Counted from the stretch's first letter, positions 1 through 11,774 are shown. The stretch: DNA of 64,000 nt from Merluccius polli (GCA_030340625.1 JAOPHQ010004277.1:62001-126000); one strand, 5' to 3'. Notes: a model not told the origin generated them from the sequence alone. Made by a program: numbers and translations.

Positions 1-868
1 CTGACAAAAATACTAAACAGCATAAAAAATGAGGTGAAAAAGGAAGTTGTTGACAACGTGAATTCCAACATGGAAAAAGAGCCCTTGGCTAAATTAGTAG
101 ACTTCATTATCCTCTCACACCTTGAGGATAAAAAGCAACTTCATGATCTCCTGGAGGACAAGAAGAGAATGGATGAACTGCTGGCCGTTTTCAGAGAGTT
201 AAGCAACACTGCAGTACAGCCATTCCTTGCAGACCTCAGCTGGCAGAACAAGTTGAACTCATCCATTTCCAAAGTGATTGACAAAGCTAAAGCAGAGGCC
301 AAAGGAACAGCACGTGTAATTCTGACAGCCATCCAAGCTGTCCACATAGGGGCACTGGCAGGAGATGCCATCAGTGCAGTTCTCAGCCTCTCTAGCAAGT
401 TTTTCTCAAACCTTCATGAACAGCTGAATATATTTAAAACAGAAAAAGGTTTTTCAGAGAAAGTGAAGATAAATGAGCTGTCTGCTTCAGACACTAAGAT
501 GCTGAAAGAATTCAAACAGTATTTAGCCGACACCATCAGTGCTTTATTGGCTGATGCTTTGGTAGAAGTGTTACACCAGAAGTTCTCCAGTCACTTTGTT
601 TCTCGTGTTCAAGGCCAAGTAAAAGGCGTCATTGGCCGTTATGTAAGAATTGGCTTAAAGAGTGACATAATAGAAAAACTCAGAGCCGGACAGAACAACA
701 GATACATCGCATACATGCCAGTAGACCCAAATTGTAAACATAAACTTGCAGGAGAGGCAGGTAAACACTCACAGTCACATGCTGAAAAGATCAAGAACCC
801 CATGACTGTGGGAACCATTCTTGATATCAAAGTCCTGTCAGAAACCATTGGCACTAAGGTTGTCATCC
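1..868 (+). pseudogene. Upstream coding part of an unidentified large protein, open at the left edge
   Basis: Frame 1 is open from base 1 for about 290 codons, so the gene starts outside the window. The first in-frame GTG near 31 is not a convincing start. The protein is helix-rich and mildly amphipathic, with many Lys, Glu and Leu and a small-residue stretch (Ala/Gly/Ser) near residues 95-120. I recognise no catalytic motif. Beyond about base 868 the composition changes abruptly to GC-rich sequence with a different feel, and the protein theme resumes near 1400, so I infer an insertion of about 0.5 kb that split the gene. It is probably the first half of the OTU-like protein that follows. Alternatively the two parts are separate exons. 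The family is unknown to me. Confidence 0.5.
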
Positions 869-1399
869 TAAAGGCTCATTTCCACCGGGGACGTGAGCGT
901 CGCATTACGGCGGTCGCCGCTGCTGATCGCTGCCACTCTAGTCAATGAGAGCATTTCCACCGGGCGCGCTTGTAACATCTCAGCTGCGTCCCAGGAGCGT
1001 TGCGCCACAGCCGCAACGCTATCTTTACGCAGCATTCTATTTTTGACGCGAGCCGCTGCTGAAACGTCGTTTATAACTGACTTTATCCATAGGCTACAGA
1101 ACAACACATTAGGACATAACAACAATAAACAACACTAAACACAATTAAACCAGACAAAAAAGAAAACATTCACTATATGGCCTACCAACTCATGGTAGAA
1201 GCACACAAATCTAGGAAAAATGACCAAATCAACAGCAAATCAACTTCTGACAGAAAAAGCAACAGCAAGTCAACTTCGGAAAGGCAAAGTAACCTTTTAT
1301 TTGTTTGTTCTATATTGACATCTACAAATCATCGCATGGTCTCCTGATTCTTGCGTGGTCTTGTAGTTCATGCGTGATCCCGCGAATCCAGCCGCCTCG
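869..1399. mobile_element. Probable inserted non-autonomous element splitting the gene
   Basis: GC-rich first half with repeated TTCCACCGGG at about 880 and 954, then AT-rich sequence with an imperfect repeat of AGCAACAGCAAGTCAACTTC. No clear TIR or TSD was found, so the element type is unknown. Its borders are inferred only from where the flanking coding frames stop making sense. Confidence 0.35.
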
Positions 1400-2450
1400 C
1401 AGCGCTACACACAGGATAGCCATGGCAGACTTACCAAAATGCAGGAACTGAGCCCAGACACTAAACCCACCAGTCAAACTGTGACACTGATCTACAGACC
1501 AAAGAGTGCCCAATACCCAGACGGCCATTATGATGTGCGCATCAATAACCAGACAGTGAGCATAGTCAGCAAGAGCAAGAGCTGCCTGTTTCATGCTTTG
1601 GCACGAGGCATGAGACCAAAGGCCAGTGAAAAAGAGATAACTTTGGAAGCAGACCGCCTTCGATCTTTGGAGGCCGACACTCTCCTCAGACACCCAGGCC
1701 AATGGGAGTCTTTCGTCAAGTGCAAAGAGTGCACTGAAGCAATCAGAGGAGGGGCCTGGTACATGGTAGAGGGAGCTGCAGGAAAAAAAGATCATAAAAG
1801 ATAACAAAAAGGTGCTTAAGAAAGAGGTTGGAAACATAGAATCATACAAAAAATGGCAAAAATATGCAATTCAAAATCCAGGAATTGGACAATTCATCAA
1901 TGCAGATCACCAGCCTCCACTGAGTAGCATATTGGAAGCTAGAAAATTGAACCAGAATAGCAAATTAGCAGAAGCCATGCTTGAAGTGGGAACACAGTCA
2001 TCTCCTCTAGATACCAACCTGATTCCTAATGTGAAAAAATCCCATGGCCGTGAACTTCCAACTGTTTATGTGCCTACAACAATACATCGTGAGTTTCCCA
2101 GTACAAAATCAAAATCCTTCAGAAGATGCTTAGCTACCACCATAAGCAATGATGATGTTGTGGGCACCTTCAAACTGACAATCCTTGGTGCAATGCCGAG
2201 ATCCAAGTTGAATAGCACCAAGAACATCATAAACGTTCAGAACAACCAGATAAGTAAAACCAGGCTTGCCACTTTTTAAGACAGTTTTCCGCAACACAGT
2301 ACAAAGATGGTACAGAAATGGTTCAAGCTGCTTCAAGGAAAGGAAGTCATGACAAATGCCGATCTTACCACCATTACTGCATGGATCAACAACCAGGGGT
2401 ACAACAATCAAAACGATCCACACAGGAACCAAGTCTCCAACCTCCTATAA
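1400..2450 (+). pseudogene. OTU-like cysteine protease remnant and C-terminal part of the same gene
   Basis: Coding sequence resumes near 1400 in frame 2. About 60 residues in, the motif S-C-L-F-H-A matches the catalytic Cys block of OTU deubiquitinase-like proteases (family consensus D-G-x-C-L-F). The canonical D-G before the Cys reads K-S here, and no His block is visible, so activity is doubtful. A 1-nt shift in the seven-A run at 1783-1789 moves the reading to frame 3, which continues to a TAA at 2277-2279. The same frame stays open and protein-like after that stop until TAA at 2448-2450. One frameshift plus one premature stop make this a decayed gene. The family resembles uncharacterised, expanded fish genes. 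I cannot name it. Confidence 0.45.
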
Positions 2451-3814
2451 TGAAAAGGTAAGATCACATTTAATATGATACTAAAATAAAGCACGTATAC
2501 AGCATTCATATATGAGTGTTTATGGTATTAGAATGGTTAATAAAGGGGCGGGAGGTACATGGAGTAGAGCCACATGTTCATAGTGCAGTTGTGCATCCCA
2601 TGTACAAGTTCCGGCCATGCCTGCCGGCTATGGCAGGAGGCCCAAATCGATGAGGGAACAATTGGCTCAGCCACTGGAGTAAGCAGAAAACGATGGACCA
2701 AGAAGTGCAAGAATCACTATTGTCCCCCAAAATCATAAATGTTGTTTTAAATATCTCTATATTTATATTAACTGAAAAGGTACACATTAAGAGACCACTC
2801 TTACACTGTATACTTTGCATTATGGTGAGCAGTTGACCAGAGTGGATTTGTGTTTTCTTTACAGTGTATTGACACCTGAGAATATGACCGGTGAACAAGT
2901 ACAATGAAAACTACGGAGATCTTCCACCTCCCTGATAATCATCAAGAGACCTGTCTGGATATGTATCATGAGGATTGCTTTTCCTTTTGGTTCAATTCAA
3001 AATAGCTTAATTTTAGAAACAACTGTTGGGAGAAGGTAAAAGTCAAAAATGCATTCTGCCCAGGCTCTCTGCTCCATACTCAAGAGAGCGGTGAGAGAGA
3101 GAGAGTCTGTACCTCAGAGACTCTGAATTGCCCAAGCTGCAGCGGATGTGTGTGTGTTGTGCTATTTAGCTGTGCTGCAGAGGTGCAGCTAATGTATGAC
3201 AAATGCATTGTATACTTTGAGATTATTATTTTCTGCTGCACAATCGCGTTTTTGAGGGGCTTAGGATGCTCGAAAAATCACGAAAATTGGCACACTCATC
3301 AGAACTGCCGAAAACTGCAAAGTTCTGCAGTGATTAGCGCCACATAGTGGACACATGAAGTGATATTTAACTTGTTTGTGCAATGTCCAATATTCATGAA
3401 AATGCATATGCATGTCGGGCGACCTCCACTAAATGTATTGCTTAATTAATGACCCACTTTTGTAGCGACCCGCGGTTGCCTTTAATCAATTTTGTGTTCT
3501 TATGCCTCCACTACGGACATAAAAATGTATAGTTTGCTATATTTTGACGGTGCTTCAGAGTGAGTGATATATACAGCTGTGTTATTCTGTGTAATTGTTG
3601 ACTATGCCTCAGTAAAATGACATAAGAGAATGTATGGGTTGCTATGTTAAAAAATGTATGGTTTGCTATGTTTGACTTTGCTTTAAAGATGATTTTGTGT
3701 ACCACAAAAACAAAACTTACCCTTCTTCCCCTTCATTTGCTGCCCTTCACCTGTGGTACTGGTAGACACAGTAGTCAGAGAGATAGCGGGTCTGGGGGGG
3801 GGGGGGGGGGGGGG

Positions 3815-3902
3815 AGCGCTGTGTGGGCACACCTGTGACAGAGGTGGTAGAAAACATCATGAATGCACACAACTGTAAGATCACTGCATATACCACAAGA
3901 TT
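3815..3902 (+). repeat. Direct repeat copy A (about 87 bp)
   Basis: Starts AGCGCTGTGTGGGCACACC and ends at CACAAGATTA. It is almost identical to 4640-4726, 0.8 kb downstream. The match begins directly after the poly-G run. It may be a dispersed repeat or the flank of a lost insertion. Confidence 0.7.
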
Positions 3903-4639
3903 ATTTGATATGAATGGTATCATTGTAGGAGCCATGAAGCATGTGTATTTATCTAGTGCATATAATAGTTTTGTATGTATTTGTGAATAGACTGCAGCAT
4001 TTGACCACTAGGTAGTAGTACTGTATGTGTATGTACCTAGTCTTACGTAACACAGGTCAGGTAATGCTGGTCAGGTGTTTTAAGGTCACAGGTGAACAGG
4101 AAAATGAGCATAGGTGGCGGGAACACAGCCTGGCTCCGCCCTCCGACGTACTTCCGCTCAATTTTCATTTCCCTTCAGTACTAGGTCTGGGTATTCGGCA
4201 TATTCGCGGGTTTTCTCCCGGTAAAGTTTTACCGGTCCAATCAGCGAACAGGAGGCGCGGCCTGAGAACAGTGACGTAGAGGTCGTAAGTACGGAGGCGG
4301 GCGGAACCAGGCTAATGCTAATGCTCACTGCATCTGCCGTTTGTATACTGCGCGCAACGTGGTTTCTGGCGCATGAAATACGTCACGACCAAACGTTAGC
4401 GATTGGTTATGGCAGATTCGGAGTGGCACTGGGCAGAGCCAATAGTTTTAAACTTCAACAGAGCACCCGCCTTCAGTTAGTTAACAATTGTCAATGGTGA
4501 GTGGCCAGACTCTCTGTACAAATGAAATGTAGTACGAGAGGCTGGTGACCAGGCTAGGGAACACACGGTTCTTACTGTAAATTAATCAAAGCAAATACAG
4601 TGGATAAGTAATTCTGTTAAATAGCAAACAAGCCGGATC

Positions 4640-4726
4640 AGCGCTGTGGGGCACACCTGTGACAGAGGTGGTAGAAAACATCATGAATGCACACAACTGT
4701 AAGATCACTGCATATACCACAAGATT
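4640..4726 (+). repeat. Direct repeat copy B (about 87 bp)
   Basis: Near-identical to 3815-3902 in the same orientation. The difference seen is one missing base near the start (GTGGGG against GTGTGGG). Confidence 0.7.
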
Positions 4727-5252
4727 TTATAGGTCGAGGTTGTAGAAATTGTACAATAACAATTTAGGTGGGTTTCAGACGTGACACCACATATTTGAGT
4801 AGTTTAATGCAGCAAGGATCATTACATGCTCCAAATCAACTAGCCATACAACACCTCTGCTCATCCAGCTTCAGTGCTATCAAATGAACTTCCTGTCTTA
4901 CAATAATCCGCAGCGCGCAGCCGTTGAATTTTCTGATTATATTTTGTGAAGCAACAATCTAGCTTTTGCAACAACTGTAATCACCGCGTGCCCTTCAAAT
5001 GTAAAGAAAGGTCATTGCAGTGAGCCATGCCATTTAGATCACATGCTTATACTGTCCTATAGGCGACAGCTGTCCAGACACAAGCACATATCTATCACCG
5101 TATGAACGTTGGTATTGGGAATCCGACTGAATCAATTGCTGTCGTCTAGATTAAACTAATTATTGTTTTTCCAAAAGTGTAGCGCTGCGAAACGTAAACA
5201 TTCACTATATAAGCCGTCTTCCATAAAAGTCAATTTAGCGGCGGCAACAAAT

Positions 5253-5354
5253 GCTTACAGCCACACCACCCTGAACACACCTGATCTGGTCTGATCTCAG
5301 AAGCTAAGCAGGGTCAGGCCTGGGTAGTACTTGGATGGGAGACCGCCTGGGAAT
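5253..5354 (+). pseudogene. 5S rRNA-derived fragment, 3' truncated
   Basis: The first ~102 bases follow vertebrate 5S rRNA with a few substitutions, beginning GCTTACAGCCACACCACC. The internal pol III control region is recognisable: AAGCTAAGCAGGG (A box) and TTGGATGGGAGACCGCCTGG (C box). Identity stops after CCTGGGAAT, so the 3' stem of 5S is missing and no T-run terminator follows. It is either a 5S pseudogene or the head of a 5S-derived SINE (SINE3/DeuSINE type). I see no SINE tail that would decide between them. Confidence 0.85.
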
Positions 5355-6838
5355 GGATCATGACCCCCCCAAGTCCCTATTGCTCAACCTGGGATCCATC
5401 GAAAGCTGATCAAAGAGAAGGACGCCCCCTGGTGTTCACTGGCCTCAAGTTTTATTTACAGAAATGTCATGCATAAGGCCTAGATGATTGAAATCCACTC
5501 GGCTGCTGAATGTTGTTTGCATTATTTGCATAGTTTGATGTAGACTGATGAGATGTATATAGTCGAGTGGAGAAGTGTACAATTATTACATGTTTGGCCT
5601 GAACTCTATAAAGGGTGTAAGGATGTATTCAATGTAAGCAAGCAGAGACTCTAAATTACTTCAAATACTTTTATTTATATTATTTTATTCTTTAACCAGA
5701 ATGTGTTTGGTTTAAAATGCATTCAAAATGTACAAAGAACCCAATGTAAAGGTTTCAACATGAACATTTTCCATTTACTACATATGCACTCAGATTCCAT
5801 GTATGGGGCACAGATATATTATTTTTATGACACAAGTAGACCTGATTAGTTTTAAAGCTCACTCACCACCACGAGGTTCAGGCCACGAGTGAGACGACGA
5901 GAGACAAACATTTACTAACATTTGCAAACATTTAGTTAAACATGGAGCTGACAAAGACATACAAACAGCACATACAGACATGTATGACAAAAACACAGAT
6001 TAACTGAACATAAACTAACAATAAAGGGTATGTAAAGTGTGGTGCAGCAGTTACGCATCAACCAGCGATTAGGTTGTGTTTAAAGCTGAAAATGTTCTAC
6101 ATGTGCATATTTTTTAATCTTTCTCATGTATTGTACAAACTCTGCACATATTCCAAATAAACAAACAATTCACAGAAGTTATATTTTTTAGCTCTGATTG
6201 TCTGAACAAAGTGCGTCATTATCATTTCATCTACTTTGTCATTCAAACTGGCTGAACAACATTTTCACTCTTGGCTGGGACAGTAACTTCCTTGAGTCTC
6301 CAGTTGCCTGGCAACCAGGAAGGTACAAGAAGTAGGATGTAACTCACTGATCAACTCCTCTGTTTCAAATATGATCCTGCTCAGTGTGAACTTTGAAATG
6401 AGAGATTATTTTCCATGCTTTCACCAATCTGTTTTTCAAATTACAGCTGAAATGAAACATAATTTCTTAGGGATGGGCCTAAAAGAAAAAAAAAAAAACC
6501 TATAAACCGGATTGCAATAAAGGTTTGAATTGAAATAAAGTGCATATGTCAGAGTACAAGGAAAAAAGATAGACGTATATATACTGTACATATACACCCA
6601 TGTACATGGTAGCAATACAAAAGATGTAAGTTGAGGTGACTAGCTTTATGTGTTTTCCTTGTGAGTTAACTGAGGTGTGAGTGCTGGTGGTTGTCAGTCT
6701 GGGATAAGAAGCTCCATATTCTGCATATGCCATTCGATATAAATGTTTTTCCCCCATATTGCCTAAATATAAACAGTTATAAATATGTGTTGTGCTGTGG
6801 CTATAGTGTAACTACTAGCCTACATATGTTGTTGATAG
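5355..6838. other. Non-coding AT-rich region
   Basis: No gene supported. It holds an A-run near 6485 and short TATA-rich stretches. A ~40-bp stretch at 6037-6076 recurs at about 48055-48092. Confidence 0.6.
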
Positions 6839-6843
6839 TTCAC

Positions 6844-7705
6844 TGTTACAAGCCTGTGTTTTTCTGTTAGTCTTGTCTTCCTGTGTTTTTGTTTTGCTGT
6901 TCTGTCTCCCCCAGGTGTTCAGAAGTCGCCTTGTCTGTCCTGTCATCGTCTTCCCAAGCTGTGACAAATCTGCAATCAAGTCCCTTCCCTATATAAGCGT
7001 TCTGTGTTTCATTGTTTGGGGGGGAAGTATGGAGAGAGGTTGTTAGAGGTTGTTGAAGTATGGAGAGAGGTTGTTGAAGTATGGAGAGAGGTTGTTAGAG
7101 GTTGTTGAAGTATGGAGAGAGAGGTTGTTGAAGTATGGAGAGAGGTGGTTGAAGTATGGAGAGAGGTCGTTAGATGTTGGTAGTGTGTTAGCTTGTTAGC
7201 CCGTTTGGTTTGCATAGTTGCCTGTTTTTGTTGATCGCTTGCCCAGTGCTGTTCAGTACTAGGTACTGCGGGTTAGTTGATTTATTTTCTTGATGGTTGT
7301 TTGCCTGGGGGGGAAGGGTCAGGTAAGACACCCTGGGGTATACATATACATCACGTAGGAAACTGCTGTCTAGACACATTAGGTTAGATACGAACAGTTG
7401 TCACACCTTGTTTATTGGAGCAGTTAGGTCAGGTTCCAGACAGGTTTAGTTAGTTAGTTGTCATGTTTTCTTAGGTTTCTTTGATATTTATTTTGTGGCA
7501 CTGTTCGTTCGGCCCTTCTCCCCTGAGCTCCTTCTGGTTGTCTGACTGTAGTTTGTTTTGTGTTGTCTGTATATAAATCATTGTTTTGCGGTAGGACCCT
7601 TTGTTTCCGTTTAGTTTGATTTCTGAGTACACCACATCCCTGGCAGTAGCAGGGTTTATTTGTTTTGGGCAGGCTGTTGCGCTCTCCCTCCACAGGGACG
7701 TAACA
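6844..7705 (+). mobile_element. Solo LTR with 5-bp TSD
   Basis: The unit begins TGTTACAAGCC and ends GGGACGTAACA, so its ends are inverted TGTTAC/GTAACA. It is flanked on both sides by TTCAC (6839-6843 and 7706-7710), a 5-bp target-site duplication. TATATAAGC near 6992 is a plausible TATA box for plus-strand transcription. No internal retroelement genes adjoin it, so it is a solo LTR left after recombination. The class is probably Ty3/Gypsy or an ERV with 5-bp TSDs, but no diagnostic primer site remains. It contains the minisatellite at 7025-7178. Confidence 0.75.
7025..7178. repeat. Minisatellite inside the solo LTR
   Basis: Repeats of GAAGTATGGAGAGAGGTTGTT, about 21-33 bp per unit with alternating short and long forms, about five to six units. 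Open frames across it are repeat artefacts. Confidence 0.85.
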
Positions 7706-7715
7706 TTCACATAAA

Positions 7716-8435
7716 CAGTGCAACAGAATTCATGAGCTCAAATTATATTTTAAAGGTAAACACTTATTCTGCAATGTCACTATCAGATAAACATGGTGAA
7801 GTAATATACTGTACTCACTGTAATGTATTGCACTGTATTTGATAGGTATGTAATAATAATATCTTTATTTATATAGCACCTTTAAAAACAATGGTTTACA
7901 AAGTGCTTTGACATAAAATACATAGGAGCAAGTAAAAAAATCAAATAAATACATAATAATCAAAAACACATACAATAATAAGATAAACACTCATATATAC
8001 ACACAATAAACCAAACATGATTAATAGGTGCTAGAGCAAAAAGACAGAGGAAGAGAAAAAGAAAGGAATAAAAGGACTAAAAAGACGGCATCACGTAAAA
8101 GCAAGTCTGTAAAAATGTGTTTTAAGAAGTGATTTAAAGGAGTTTACCGATTCAGCCAGCCTTATCTCCGCGGGCAGGTCGTTCCAAAGCCGAGGCGCCC
8201 TGGTGGAGAAAGCCCGATCGCCTCTAGTCTTGAGCCTCGACCTTGGAACATTGAGAAGGGCGTCGCCCGCGGATCTAAGGCTGCGCGCAGGCTCGTACGG
8301 GGCCAGCATGTCCGTGATGTATATGTAACAATAAACATAAGCCCTTATAGAGGCTACTGTGTTTGGTTGCAAGTGTTCAGTGTTGACAGTGGTTTGTGCT
8401 GTGACTGTTTTTGGTTTAAATAAGAAACATCCTCA
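7716..8435 (+). repeat. Duplicated segment, filled copy (with LINE)
   Basis: The flanks CAGTGCAACAGAATTCATGA... and ...AAACATCCTCA match 11529-11774 over about 250 bp. This copy is longer because it holds the LINE fragment at 7854-8321. It is a local duplication or a pair of copies of one dispersed repeat. Confidence 0.85.
7854..8321 (-). mobile_element. 5'-truncated L2-type LINE, 3' end
   Basis: On the minus strand the frame from about 8319 down to 8091 encodes the C-terminal tail of an L2/CR1-group LINE reverse transcriptase, including APRLWNDLPAEIRLAES and FKSLLKTHFYRLAF. The 3' UTR continues to a short ATT-type tail at 7854. The insertion is flanked by TATGTAA at 7847-7853 and 8322-8328. 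The empty paralog near 11670 has TATGTAA only once, so the borders of this 468-bp insertion are exact to a few bases. It is far too short to be active. Confidence 0.85.
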
Positions 8436-8699
8436 CAATTACGCACGGTAGATCCGCTGGTTAACGTTTGTGCAACCAGCACCAGACTGGTGCAAAGAAC
8501 CACAGAAACCTCTGTGCTGATGTGCACATCAAACTGGTCGTTTGTTAAGCCCTCGCCCTATTTTAGGAAAAAAACACCTAAAATAACTTACCCAAAATGA
8601 ATCAGGAATAGCTCCTCAACCATTAGGCTGATATGCATATTTCTGGTAGTAGTTAAGGAATATGAATCTGTTGTAAGTAAACGTATATCTATTACCATT
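8436..8699. other. Non-coding spacer
   Basis: AT-rich sequence between the duplicated segment and the next LTR. No feature recognised. Confidence 0.5.
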
Positions 8700-9906
8700 T
8701 GTGACTGCCCGCCTACTGTTTCACTCAGGAGACGTCATTGTTTGTCTTTCTCCGAGGTGATCAGCTGATTCCATTAACCGGATCTGGAGCACCTGGCCAG
8801 GTGTCCCAGCCGGATCTGGAGCACCTGGCCAGGGGCCTCATTTATAAAACTCTGCGTGAAACCCTCCGTAGAACATTGCGTACGCCCAAACCTCAGAATG
8901 TGCGCAGAAAAACATTCCGATTTATAAAACCTTGCAGTGCACACCTGTACGCACTCTTCTCGTTATGAATACCAACGTGCGTCTAATTTGGCGTGCGTGC
9001 ACGAGCGCTCTGCTCCTCCCAAGTCCATCCCTTAATAGTCCTTAAAAGGTCAATGCTAATTAATCACTTCATATTTATAAGTAGGAAGGAGCCTTTTCTG
9101 ACCAATCATTAGACGGAAAAATGGATGCACCTTTTAAAAAGAAAGCGTTTTTCGGAGATCGAAGTGCTTCTAAATGAAGGAGACCAACGCACGTCTATTC
9201 TGTGGCTTATTTATCAAGCTCATTATTTAAATGTTTAAGTGATGCAGTTGGTCTGGCCGAGGATTGTGATTTGAAAGGGCTGTAGTGTGTTGAACATAAT
9301 TTTGCTTTAATTCATATTTCATAATGGGTGCTTTTCATAAAATAAATATATAAATGAATAAATAACTGATATGTGGTGCGCAATGTGCGTTGGGTCCGCA
9401 ATGAGCTCCGGGGGTTACAGCATCTTCTTCTTCTTTTGGCGTTATTGGCGGTTGCAAACACATATAGTGCATTACCGCCACCTTCTTCCTGTGGTCCTCT
9501 CCGGAGTTCACTGTTTGAGAAACTTTGCGGGAGCTTTACTCCTGCAGGGTGGAAGGATGCGTAGAACTGCGCACTCTTTTCCGCAAGGTTTTTTTCTATA
9601 AATCACGACGTTGGCGGTGAAAGATGCGTACGCACATTTCATCCCTGTTTCCGCAACATTTTCGTGCGCAGATACCTTTATAAATGAGGCCCCTGGTGTC
9701 CCAGCCGGATAAAACCGCTTTTCCACTTCACCACACCCTACCCTACATGATCAATACACCACATTTACATGACTGAAACCACTGACGTACACACCTCATC
9801 CTGGCGTTACTTTAAGTTGTGTTACTTTAGTTAAATAAATCTATTTTGCTATCGTTTACCACTGTCTCTCCCGTTGTTGTCATCTCCTTCGGGCCGAGTC
9901 ATGACA
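8700..9906 (+). mobile_element. Probable solo LTR interrupted by a MITE
   Basis: It starts TGTGACTGCCC and ends GGGCCGAGTCATGACA, with AATAAA in TTAAATAAATC near 9831 and the typical LTR end region after it. The end sequence CTCTCCCGTTGTTGTCATC...CATGACA recurs at 10063-10106, where it is followed by a tRNA-Pro-like primer site, which identifies this as a retroviral LTR end. No matching TSD was found, so the 5' border is tentative. The MITE at 8832-9693 interrupts it. Confidence 0.5.
8832..9693. mobile_element. MITE with GGGGCCTCATTTATAAA termini (PIF/Harbinger-like)
   Basis: The left end GGGGCCTCATTTATAAA is matched in inverted form by TTTATAAATGAGGCCCC at the right. The interior is GC-rich near the ends with repeated CGTACGC/GTGCGC motifs. 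An embedded TTC-rich stretch near 9425-9500 (TTCTTCTTCTTTTGGCG...ACCGCCACCTTC) looks like a further repeat fragment. No transposase. The short open frames here are artefacts. Confidence 0.65.
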
Positions 9907-10062
9907 ATATATAATACAATATCAATATATCATACAATCAGAGGTTGCGCTAGACTTTTTCGTTGTCCGTCATTTTGACTGACAGGGTCATAAAAATCCC
10001 GTCATGATCTATTTTTACCGGTCACACGCATCGCGATTGTTGACGGGGGGGGGGGGTTAGCA

Positions 10063-10123
10063 CTGTCTCTCCCGTTGTTGTCATCCCCTCCGGCCGGGTC
10101 ATGACAAAATGGGGGCTCGTCCG
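10063..10123 (+). mobile_element. LTR 3' end fragment plus tRNA-Pro-type primer binding site
   Basis: About 44 bp match the end of the LTR at 8700-9906. The spacer AAA and then TGGGGGCTCGTCCG (10110-10123) follow. The first 14 bases match the 18-nt proline-tRNA primer site used by gammaretroviruses. Downstream leader-like sequence follows without recognisable gag. The LTR body is missing, replaced by sequence of other origin at 9907-10060. Confidence 0.65.
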
Positions 10124-10492
10124 TTTGTTTTGCGCAATTTAGTTGAATATGTGTAGATTTGTTTGACGTGAGTTTGTAGTTCGGTTGGCCTGGCTGCAGG
10201 TGTTTTCTTTCAGGACGGATTTTGTGGTCGGTGACCTCGGCATGATCATTTTGATCATGTTTTACACTGTAAAGTAAATATTAAGTGGCTATTTGACTGT
10301 ATACAGTTGCCTTGCTCAAGTGCTCTGCATCTCCGACATTGTACAAAAAACATCCATTTGCAAAGAAACGCAGTGCAACACACAATATCTGCTGGGATGT
10401 GAGAGACTACGGTTGGTAATGTTGCACATGTAAGGACGGATTAGGTTGTGTATGTAAATGATGGACTGTGACGTGAAACGGTACCGCTGAAA

Positions 10493-10545
10493 AAGATAAT
10501 TGTCTGGAAATGATAATTGTCTGGAAATGATAATTGTCTGGAAAG
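10493..10545. repeat. 17-bp tandem repeat, three units
   Basis: GATAATTGTCTGGAAAT repeated three times. Confidence 0.9.
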
Positions 10546-10777
10546 GCTAAAACATCTATGGTCTGATAACCCTCTCCCGACGAATATTTAATTCTCTGCG
10601 CAGTAATGCTGCACCTCCATCCACGGGATCGTTGTCAAAAGCAGTGCTGGAAGGGCCGGTACTCACCGGTACGCAGCACCGGCACTTCTACATTTTACCC
10701 TTTAGTGTACCGGCACTTGTCACAGGCTGCCGGTACTCTACTTTGCCCTAACCAGGGGCGGATCTACCGGAGTGGCG

Positions 10778-10890
10778 CCCCCCCCCCCCGTCGGTCGTAG
10801 GTCCGCGGTGGGTTAATATCGCGCGCACCCCCCCCCCGTCGGTCGTAGGTCCGGGGTGGGTTAATATCGCGCGCACCCCCCCGTCGTTTA
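10778..10890. repeat. C-run and about 49-bp tandem repeat
   Basis: Units of C-run + GTCGGTCGTAGGTCCG + CGGTGGGTTAATATCGCGCGCA, about 2.3 copies. A related unit occurs at about 53690-53790 inside another MITE. Confidence 0.8.
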
Positions 10891-11139
10891 TATGTGAATA
10901 AGGGAGTACCGGCACTTATTTTTTTCCACTTCGAGCGCTGGTCAAAAGGACATTTGTGAAAAAAGTCGCCTCCTACTGCCTAATGGACTTCTGAAATAGC
11001 ACTGACTCTGATTTTGTAAAATGATTTTTGACAGACGGCCACGCCAAAACTCGCCTGCTGACTGAATGAATGAGGAAATCAAATGGTGTGTGGCTGAAAG
11101 AGGGCGGAGACAGAGAGAAACTCGATGTTCATTGAGAAA

Positions 11140-11345
11140 AACCTGCAGGTTAGGTTCATAGAGTCTGTTACTATGGTAACTGACCGAGAGCGTAAGTTTC
11201 CTCTCTCTGTGAAACAGGCTAGAGTTACCCCTCTTTCTCTGGTTTGAGTTACCTCCCTTTGTGAAACGGAAAACTCAGCGTTTCCCTCATTTCAGGGTTA
11301 ATAAACTCAGGGTTTTCACTAAACCTGCTTTGTGAAACGGACCCC
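11140..11345. mobile_element. Terminal fragment of a TIR DNA transposon
   Basis: Ends AAACCTGCTTTGTGAAACGGACCCC, a terminus type common in fish Harbinger/ISL2EU-like MITEs, with internal repeats of TTTGTGAAACGG. The opposite end was not found, so this is a truncated copy. Confidence 0.5.
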
Positions 11346-11528
11346 TGGTGCCTTTGTTTGTTTACCTTAAAGGAACACGCCACCCCCAGGTGAAATTGGG
11401 TCACTGCCCGCAGTCCCTAGAGTTGGATGAGTGAGCCAAAGCGTTTTGTAGCCGACCCAGCCATTGTCCTAATCTAGAAACGTCCCGGTTAGCATTAGCT
11501 TAGCGTAGTCGCTGTATTCCAGAGAGTC

Positions 11529-11774
11529 CAGTGCAACAGAATTCATGAGCTCAAATTACATTTTAAAGGTAAACCCTTATTCTGCAATGTCACTGTCAGA
11601 TAAACATGGTGAAGTAATATACTGTACTTTTGTGTAGTGCACTGTAATTTATTGCACTGTATTTGATAGGTATGTAACGATAAACATAAGCCCTTATAGA
11701 GGATACTGCGTTTGGTTGCAAGTGTTCAGTGTTGACAGTGGTTTGTACTGTTTTTGGTTTAAATAACATCCTCA
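11529..11774 (+). repeat. Duplicated segment, empty copy (no LINE)
   Basis: Paralog of 7716-8435. At the position where the other copy carries a LINE, this copy reads GATAGGTATGTAACGATAAACA without interruption, the pre-insertion site. Small indels separate the copies. Confidence 0.85.

Larger units (their letters stand above)
2451..5252. other. Non-coding region without recognised gene
   Basis: No coding exon can be supported. Contents: a poly-G run of 21 at 3794-3814, short GA and GT microsatellites, and an 87-bp direct repeat listed separately. Open frames here are short and match repeat sequence. Confidence 0.6.

Noticed and set aside
1322..1849. Minus-strand ORF of 175 codons
   Set aside because: Antisense shadow of the OTU-like coding sequence; no motif.
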